DNA of 29,866 bases from Brachionus koreanus. Taxonomy: Eukaryota > Rotifera > Eurotatoria > Ploima > Brachionidae. How positions within the stretch are numbered: position 1 is the stretch's first letter; every line of letters begins with the position of its first letter. Where the stretch lies: contig PJRA01000263.1 in NCBI GenBank assembly GCA_016987375.1, positions 2,673,615 through 2,703,480 of the forward strand, in the 5' to 3' direction. The notes beneath the pieces were generated by a model. The model made no database searches. It saw nothing but the letters and a program-made list of their open reading frames with translations, and was not told the DNA's origin. The position numbers were made by a program, and so were the translations under genes. Shown in pieces: positions 11,505-19,100 of the stretch.

Positions 11505-11728
11505 GGCCGGCCAAAAAAAAAACTGCCGAGTCCGTGACCGGTAGTCTAAGCGGCCAAAAAACGGCCAGTCGATTTGAAGGCCTGTGACCGCGACTGGCCG
11601 GCCAAGCGGCGGCCAGCTGACAGACCGACCGATTAGTGGACGGCCAGTTTGAAGACCGACCATATATTGGCCGGCAAACTAAGCGGCCGACCCTGTTTAG
11701 ACCGGCCGGCCACTAAACGGTCTTCAAA
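11505..11728. repeat. GC-rich foldback island rich in GGCCGG palindromes
   Basis: This 224-bp island is sharply GC-rich inside very AT-rich DNA. The palindrome GGCCGGCC occurs at 11505-11512, 11597-11604 and 11704-11711. Exact inverted repeats include CGGCCAGTCG (11562-11571) with CGACTGGCCG (11591-11600), and TTTGAAGACCG (11648-11658) with CGGTCTTCAAA (11718-11728). No reading frame is convincing. It resembles the GC-rich interior of the MITE at 19214-19419 (shared GGACGGCCA word), so a degenerate foldback transposon is likely. Confidence 0.6.
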
Positions 11729-12272
11729 AAAAAACTCTAGTAAACAGATTTAAAAAAAATTATTGTCTAAATATTTAAATTTGTTGAAATTAGTTAAAGA
11801 AAATTTACGAAGTTAATTATGATATAAATCTAAATGTCAATAAAGCCATGGTCTTTTTTAAAAAAAAAATATTTTATTCATTTTTAAAGACATGTCATTA
11901 AATTCGGATAATTACGTTAACAAAATTTTTATTTTTTTCTAGCTATAAAAACAATACAACTTTACACAAACTAGTTTTATTTTAATCTTAAACTATATCA
12001 ATTAATAAGTATAAAAAATTTGGAAAAAATGAAATTTAAACTTTTGACAATGTAAAAAAATGTTTAATTAACAATGATTGCTAAATCTATTAAAATCTTT
12101 TTATTCAATTAAAATAAACACATTTTAGAACAAAAATTAACTTAATTTATTTTTTTATGAATTTAGATTTTTGATTTAAAAAAAAAAATTTTCAAAAATG
12201 ATTAATTATATTTAACTAAAAACAAAGAAAAGATGCAACATTAAGTGCTGTATTAAAAATTAAAAAATTTAC

Positions 12273-13398
12273 CTAGAATTTCAACTAATTTGTCTATGGG
12301 AAATGCTTTTTCTTTGATTTCTTTGTAAGAATTAAAAATTGTTTTGAATGCATCGATTCGAGCACTATAAAAGTGCCGATGGAGAATGCACGACTGCAAA
12401 TATTCGCATTCATCGGACTCAATGAGACGAAAAAATTTGACATAATTTTTTGAATTGAATGCAAAATAGCAGCGTAAAGCAAAGTTTACATTTCTGGAGT
12501 GACGTATGTCTTTTGGCCAGCGCTGAATTTCGTTCAAAATATTACTCTCTGTCAAATTCAGTAAAATTATGTACGACCTGAACTCGGCCTCATTTGGAGA
12601 AGAAGCCAAATTAGAGCCATGCTCATGACTTGTTTGGTAATATTGACGCAATGATTGAAAGCAATTTTTCAGATTTTCTTCATTAATTTTAAAATCGAAT
12701 ATTTCGGATGCCTGGTCGCATAAACGATGAGAGCACATAATATGAAATCGAGCACACTGTTCAATAATCAAGACACCTTTTAAATCAGGATTGCTGTCCG
12801 ATGTCAATAACCGCTGTTGAATTATCTCTTTGCGAATTGAACGCGTTCGATTCCAGACAAAATCATACCATTCAACTATGGAGAACACTTCAGAATTGTG
12901 AACAAAATCATTTTCGGTTGAGAATTCTTCTAATTTAGCTATAATTCTATCAATTATGTAGAGCATTGTGTCCTGCAGCACTTCAATAGGCCTCATTTCG
13001 TTTGGTAATGGAAGATCTTGGTCAGCACTGGAACGACTGTATTCTTTGATCATCAAATAGTGATCTGGCTGTTGGCTGTCCTCAGAAAATTCGTATTTAT
13101 GACATAGACCAAGATGATCTCGAGAATATCTTTCTTTTTCAGGACACATGTCCATGCAAGTACCCTGAATTACTTTTCCTGATGACGATGGTGATATCTG
13201 AAATAGTTCATGGCGGATTAGCTTTAGAACTTTGTCACGCAGAAGCAATGTTTCAAATTTTTCTTTTGCTGTTTTTGAGATTTTATTAAAAGTCGTATTT
13301 ATATGTTGAATTAGCTCTCGTTTGTCACTAATCGGAAAGTCAAACTTTTTAATCGATTCTTCTGACGCCTGAAGTATTATTGATTGAAGATGATCCAT
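12273..13398 (-). CDS. GANP/Xmas-2 (SAC3 family) exon 1: SAC3 domain
   Basis: Start ATG at 13398 (GAAAATGG context). The open frame extends six bases further to a TTG that is not a plausible eukaryotic start. The SAC3 signature GTCMDMCPEKERYSR lies at residues about 79-93. It is followed by family motifs: KEYSRSSADQDLPLPNEMRP, EWYDFVWNRTRSIRKEI, CARFHIMCSHRL and NEAEFRSYIILL. The SAC3 domain is the PCI-like mRNA-export scaffold of TREX-2. The exon ends after the first base of a Gly codon at 12273 with donor GTAAAT; exon 2 supplies GT from 9629, so phase and protein sequence both fit. No FG-repeat N-terminus like that of vertebrate GANP is present unless an unseen 5' exon exists. It is head-to-head with LRR gene 2, 556 bp away. 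Confidence 0.88.
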
Positions 13399-13617
13399 TT
13401 TCAAAAGAAATAATTTGAATTTTTTTTCAATTTATATTTTATGTAAAAATTCAAAAACAACTAAATGTTTTATTTATTTTGAAAAAAAAATTAAAATTAA
13501 TCTTGAATAAAAAAAAAATTAGTTTTTTTCAAAAATTATTGCTTATCGCTTTTGATTTATTAAGCGTGGTCAATTAGTCCCCACTGTCGCTTCTAGTAGT
13601 TCAATTTTTTCTGTCTT
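13399..13617. other. AT-rich spacer upstream of Xmas-2
   Basis: TTTATT at 13556-13561 gives AATAAA on the minus strand, about 60 bp past the small open frame at 13618-13731. No other feature is seen. Confidence 0.35.
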
Positions 13618-13731
13618 CTATATATATCTGGACAAAATAGCTGTTTCTTCAAATTCATTCAAGCCTAATAGGCTCACAGTTGATGAAAAAATGACTAAAG
13701 CTATCAAAATTATTTTAAAAAAATTTTTCAT
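13618..13731 (-). CDS. Possible small secreted peptide (37 aa)
   Basis: Read on the minus strand from ATG 13731, this 37-codon frame begins MKNFFKIILIALVIFSSTVS, a textbook-looking signal peptide: a basic N-region, a hydrophobic core and small residues before a cut site. A 17-residue remainder rich in Leu and Glu follows. A minus-strand AATAAA lies about 60 bp past its TAG stop. No Cys pairs or dibasic sites are present and I recognise no family. It could be a real small gene, a first exon with the rest lost, an upstream frame in the Xmas-2 leader, or chance in AT-rich DNA. Confidence 0.3.
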   Translation of the reverse strand: MKNFFKIILIALVIFSSTVSLLGLNEFEETAILSRYI

Positions 13732-13954
13732 TTTTTTTCTAACTAGCCAGAAATTTTTCTTTTTAAATTTTCAAATTCTTAAAATAAAAATTAAGCTAAC
13801 ATGAATAAATTTCAAAATCTATATTTAATGCCGAGTTTTTCCATTTCTTTTCGAGCAATAAATCTAAATCGACCATTTTAAGTATCTTTATTTAAAAAAA
13901 AAAGCACATTTGATAATCAAAAATATTAATAGTAAAATTAATATTTAAAATAAA

Positions 13955-15712
13955 ATGAAAACTTTTCAAATTTTCTTCATTTTTTATTTAAAAAATATAG
14001 CTGAATCGATTCAAATGTGTCCGTATGCATCTTGTAATTCAATAAGACATCGATTTCACTGTGAAATCAAATGTGCAAGTACTAGTGGACTATTTCCCTT
14101 CAAAGGATCATCCAGATTTTCGGCAATTTCTCATATAAGTCTGTCAAATATCAGTCAAATACCACCTTTCTCATTTAAAGACCTTTTTATTCAAACAATG
14201 ACCATTTATAGTGAAAGACTTGACTCAATATCTAGCAAAGCATTTTGTCTAGTTGGTAAATTAGACTCTCTTAATATAATTAATCCAAAAAGAGTAGACA
14301 TTTATTTTTTTAATTCAAACGAATGCTTGGAAGAGCTGGTAAAAAATTTATATCTAAAAAGTTCAATTTTAAATGATTCTTCAGTGCCAGTTTTAATTGA
14401 AAAAATTAAATCTTTTAAGAATCTTCAGAATATCAGTTTATCGGATACGGATATCACAAAAATAGATATTAGTTCTTTTTCAAGCTTGAAACACTTTTCT
14501 ATGTGGTCAGGTCCAATTCGACAAATTTCAATTCCTAAAAATCTTTCCACTCTTTCAATTTGTTTCACAGATTTAAAAAAATTAGAGTCTTTTAATACTT
14601 CAGAGCTTGTGAGCTTAAATTTAAGTCATAATCAGATAGACAGGCTTCATAAGAACCTTTTTTCTGGCAATTTAAGAAAAATAAATTTAAATAACAATAA
14701 AATATCAATAATAGAGCAAGGCTGGATTAATACAAAGAATTTTAATGAACTGAAATACTTAGACTTGTCTTTTAATTACATAGAATACCTTCCGATGGAA
14801 AATACTAACAATCTAGAATATTTAAATGTCAAATCGAATATAATTAAAAATTTAGATTTTTTTTTAAAATCAAACCTAAGTCGACTAGAACAGTTAGTTT
14901 TGTCCAAAAATAAGATTGATCATGTTCCAATAAATATTTTAAATTGTTGTAAAAATTTAGAAAAAATAGATTTTTCAGAAAATTTTATAAAAAAAATTCG
15001 ATTTCCATTTTTGAGTAAACTAAAATATCTAAATATTTCATCAAATTATCTAAATTACATTGATAGTTTGAGTTTTAATCAGCTTCCTTGTTTGGAAGTA
15101 ATCGATTTGAGTTTTAACTTGATAAAAAATTTTGAGCCAGTTTTTAAAAGCATTTATTTGAATAAAATAATCCTAGAGAATAATTTAATAGATCGATCGC
15201 CAAATTTTAATCGCTTACTAGCCACTACCGGCAAAAGTGATCTAATCATTGATTTTGTTTCTAACAATATACAGTTCAAAATACAAGACTTATGTGATCA
15301 GTCATATCCTATTGATGTTTCATTTATAGTTGACAGTTTTTCAAACAATTGTTTGTTTAGAAGATCAAAACATTTAAACGTGGATAAAAAGAAATTGTGC
15401 TTTTTTAAATTTGGCAAGTTAAATTTTATTGCTTTGGATTCAACGTCATGCGCAGAGCACATCAATTGCACTGATGATCAGCCAAAATTTGAATATCAAT
15501 GTTTAAATTTAAATTCAGCCAATTTATCCAATTTTTCGGAAACAACTGACTTGTATCACACTTACAGCTATTATAAACTCAATTATACAGAAAAAAATTT
15601 TCAATCACATGGGAACACTACATTACAGCTTGAAAATTTTGCTGTTATATCAACAAGATCTCAGATTTATATCCAAATAATACTTTTATTGATAATTTTT
15701 ATCATACTTTAA
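13955..15712 (+). CDS. Secreted/surface leucine-rich-repeat protein 2 (585 aa)
   Basis: Single exon from ATG 13955. A weak signal sequence (MKTFQIFFIFYLKNIAES) precedes the N-cap CPYASC, HCEIKC and a GLFPF segment, which align with CPFQSC, SCSIDC and GKFPL of the protein at 1006-4236. About a dozen LRRs occupy residues 130-420. One LRR junction is very close in both proteins (NNKISIIEQGWINTKN here, NNRIQFIEPNWIHSTN there). Cys residues follow at about 450-510, then an N-glycosylation-rich stretch. The protein ends in an uninterrupted hydrophobic run (IYIQIILLLIIFIIL) with no cytoplasmic tail, the usual look of a GPI-anchor signal. It lacks the long middle and stalk regions of its paralogue. 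The function is unknown; adhesion or recognition at the cell surface is the natural inference. Confidence 0.85.
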   Translation: MKTFQIFFIFYLKNIAESIQMCPYASCNSIRHRFHCEIKCASTSGLFPFKGSSRFSAISHISLSNISQIPPFSFKDLFIQTMTIYSERLDSISSKAFCLVGKLDSLNIINPKRVDIYFFNSNECLEELVKNLYLKSSILNDSSVPVLIEKIKSFKNLQNISLSDTDITKIDISSFSSLKHFSMWSGPIRQISIPKNLSTLSICFTDLKKLESFNTSELVSLNLSHNQIDRLHKNLFSGNLRKINLNNNKISIIEQGWINTKNFNELKYLDLSFNYIEYLPMENTNNLEYLNVKSNIIKNLDFFLKSNLSRLEQLVLSKNKIDHVPINILNCCKNLEKIDFSENFIKKIRFPFLSKLKYLNISSNYLNYIDSLSFNQLPCLEVIDLSFNLIKNFEPVFKSIYLNKIILENNLIDRSPNFNRLLATTGKSDLIIDFVSNNIQFKIQDLCDQSYPIDVSFIVDSFSNNCLFRRSKHLNVDKKKLCFFKFGKLNFIALDSTSCAEHINCTDDQPKFEYQCLNLNSANLSNFSETTDLYHTYSYYKLNYTEKNFQSHGNTTLQLENFAVISTRSQIYIQIILLLIIFIIL

Positions 15713-15752
15713 TGCTATATTTAAATTTTATATTGTGTTACCATAGTAATCT

Positions 15753-15758
15753 AATAAA
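15753..15758 (+). terminator. Poly(A) signal for LRR gene 2
   Basis: AATAAA lies 41 bp after the stop codon of the LRR gene and 75 bp before the TTC16 start. Confidence 0.55.
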
Positions 15759-15833
15759 GTAATTCTCAAAAAATAATTAGCTTTTTGCAGCATTTTTTTT
15801 TGTATAATTCTTGTTTAATTAGTGCTCTTGAAA

Positions 15834-16137
15834 ATGGAAAAGCTCAATGCAGTTGAAAGGCTGCTGGCTGAGTCCAATAAAGATAATGTAGCGTTAATTG
15901 GCGATGGGTTAACCAAACAACATTTTATTGAACTTGACACGTTTATTTCTACCAAGGGAAAGCTTTATGAAAGTCAAGTAAGGGGTGACTGGAATGAAGA
16001 AGAAAAGTATACTTTTAAAAATAAATATTCAATAAGAAAAATAAGATATATTTAATAGAAAAGAAGAACCAAGTGGCAGTCCAATATTTACGACTGAATT
16101 AAATGACAAAATCATGTTTGATATTCGCAGTAGATTG
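15834..16137 (+). CDS. TTC16: TTC16 exons 1 and 2
   Basis: Exon 1 (15834-16006) begins MEKLNAVERLLAESNKD and ends in phase 2 at donor AA|GTATAC. The 52-bp intron ends TTTAATAG, and exon 2 (16059-16137) reads KEEPSGSPIFTTELNDK to DIRSRL before GTAATT in phase 0. Together they give the 84-residue non-TPR N-terminus. Confidence 0.75.
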
Positions 16138-19100
16138 GTAATTATTAGAAGCTTAAAAAACTGGTATTTCTTTATTTAAAAAAATGAAGTAAAAATTTAG
16201 ACTTGAATTCTTCATAAAGATTGAATATTTGTATAACTGAATATTATTAAATTAGGTTATTAATTAATTTGAATTGATATTTATTTAGAACTATTGATAT
16301 TAATATTAATATTAATATTGATATTGATATTTTATTAAGACTAATGAACACACACAATAGTGTCATGTGCAGAATTTTAGTTTTGATCTATTTTTTTTTA
16401 TAAAATAAGGGACATTTTATAAAGATAAAATAATTTAAATTTAATTTAAACTGATTAATAAAAATAAAAAGTGATTTTAGTTTAATTTTAGATACTAATA
16501 TAAAAATTTGAGGAATAGAGAGTGTAATAGCCAAATATATAGGGAAGGCCCTTTAAAAACATTCTTGCCTGTGCATTTGTTTCAAAATAGTGACATAAAT
16601 CAATTTTTAATTTCGAATAATTAAAAAATGAACATACTTAATTCTTCTTTGCTTTTTTTTTTAACTTATAGGCAAAGTCTTGCCTCTACTACTTAAGTAG
16701 GTATAGATGAGTCCCATTAACCTCATTTTTGGCATGTGTCCTCCGATACATATTTTAAGTATCCGAGGATACATCAAAATGTATTCTCGGATACATAATG
16801 TATCTCGGGATACAAAATATGTATTTTATGAATCCAAAAAATACAAATTTTTTTTTTGTTTCCGAGAATACATATTTTATGTATTCTTTCAAAAATATTT
16901 TGTAGAAAAATACATATATGTATTCTCGGATACATATATGACGGATACATATATGTATCATATATGTATCCTGAGATACATAAAATAATTAATAAAATTT
17001 ATTTTTTTTTCAAATTTGTATCTCCACGTGTATCCTCTATTTATCCCCACATGTATCCTTATATGTATCCTGAGATACATATATGTATCCGAAAATACAT
17101 TTTGATGTATCCTCGGATACTTAAAATATGTATCGGAGAATACATGCCAAAAATGAGGTTAATGGGACTCATCTATACCCTTAAGTATATTGTGACTTAA
17201 ATCCTTATGAAATAAGCTTAGTGAAATTACTCTGTAAATGTGCAACGCACTCTATGTATTAGAAAATTTTTGAAAAATACAATGCACCATTACTACAGAA
17301 AATAAATTTGAGTGATTAAAATTTTTTTATCAATTGATAAAAATCAATTATCCAATAAAACTATATAGATAGTACAAATTATGAAGAATATAATCTGATT
17401 GTTTTATTCAATGCAATTTACAGAACGAAAGCTATACTTTTAGAAAAAAAGCTTTTTAATTTTTTTTAAAGCTATACAATCTTTTTTTTATGCTAAAAAA
17501 AATAAATGAAAAAATAAAAGCTCTAAATAATTAAAAAAAAAAGAATACCAACTAATTTTTTTAAATTGAAAATTTAAAAAAAAAATTAAAAATAAACAAT
17601 ATTTGTTTTAAAGGCAAGCATATTTGAATCTGGTATTGAAAGATCATATATGACCGACAGGCCTGATCAAATTAAAGAAGACTTGCTAAAAAGAGGAGAT
17701 GACTATTACAATCAAGCCTTAAAATTATACCATCAAGAACTTTATGAAAAAGCCCTTTTAAAATTAGATAAGGCGTTTACATTTACCTCACAAGACATCA
17801 ATTACTATGTGCTCAAAGCTGATTGTTTTATTCAATTATGTGATTTTAAAAGTGCCATTCTCACCATAAACAGATTGTTGAGCACAATTTTCATCAATTT
17901 AGACAAAGATAGTCCAAACTATGAAGAAATAAAAACTACTTTATATGACAAAATTGCATTTTGCTATTATATGATGGGTCAAACAAATTTTGATTCTTTG
18001 TTTTACATGGAAGCACTAGAATCATTTAACAAAGCGTCTGAAATGAGACCCGATAATTTAACCTTTAAAGTAAAAAGCATATCTTGTCTTTTTTCCATGA
18101 ATAGACTGTCTGAAGCAATTGTTTTAATGGACAAGATTATTGGTGAGAATGAAGCCTATAAAAATAATTGTAGTTTGTTTGTGCTTAGAGCCAAGCTTAA
18201 CTTGAAAGCCAATCATGTAAATTTTAGTTTTGAAAAATTCGAATCTTCAAATTGATTAAAATTGAAAAATATTTTAGATATCGAAATGCTTTCATGATTT
18301 GAAAACAGCGCTTAAAATTGAGGCAGAAAACCGAGAAGCCAAACATTTAATGGAACAATTGGAAGAGACTGGGGAACAGCTTCGAAATGGAGCTTTGATA
18401 CTTAGTTTGAGTGGTCGGACCACTGACGCCCTTCATAAAATTACAGGCGCCATATCATTTAATCCAAGTAAACCCGAATATCATCTACAAAGAGGAATTT
18501 TGTACAAAAGAATGAAAGATTTTAACTCGGCAATAGATGATTTTCTGATCGGCTTAGAAAAAATAAATGAATATGAAATAAAAGACAAAGAGTTGTACTC
18601 AAATTTTCAAAGACAAATTCTTCTTACCTATAATGATTTTGCTATTCAGTGTTATGAAAAACGTTTTTATGATGACGCAATTGTGTTGTTAAACAAGGCT
18701 ATCAAGATAGAAAAAAAAGAAAGCGGGTTCTATGTTAATCGTGGAGGTACCATTGATGTAAATTTATCTATTATAATAATTAATCATTCGTATTTTCAGA
18801 TTGTTATTACAAGAAAGAGGAAAAAAGATTTGCATTGCTGGACTATGAGCAAGCACTTGAAATTGAACCCAAAAATGAGGAAATAAAAGACCGAGTGGCT
18901 AATGTGTATTATGAATTCGGAATTGAAAAATATGAAACCAAAGATTATGAGGTGTTAAGATTAAATTTCATTGTTTTTCAATATTTTACTTATAATAAAA
19001 GGAAGCAACAAAAAATTTTGACAATGCAATCAAATTTAAACCAGAAAAATGTAAATATTACATTTCAAGGGCAAGAACTAAATACATGTCAAACGTAAGT

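Larger units (their letters stand above)
9630..12272 (-). other. Xmas-2 intron 1 (2643 bp) loaded with repeats
   Basis: The GT-AG intron joins exon 1 and exon 2 in phase 1. It contains dispersed repeat copy 2 (9828-9980) and a GC-rich foldback island (11505-11728). A region near 10285-10390 carries related but partly inverted GCTGAG-rich words. The rest is AT-rich. No intact gene is seen inside it. Confidence 0.8.
16138..17613 (+). other. TTC16 intron 2 (1476 bp)
   Basis: Phase-0 GT-AG intron. It contains a degenerate ATATTA/ATATTG microsatellite (about 16294-16332) and a 494-bp foldback MITE (16692-17185). Open frames within the MITE arise from its repeated palindromes and are not genes. 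Confidence 0.75.

Noticed and set aside
16707..17200. Several overlapping open frames rich in MYP, YIYV and CIRHICI motifs
   Set aside because: They are translations of the palindromic GATACATATATGTATC units of the MITE on both strands, not proteins.
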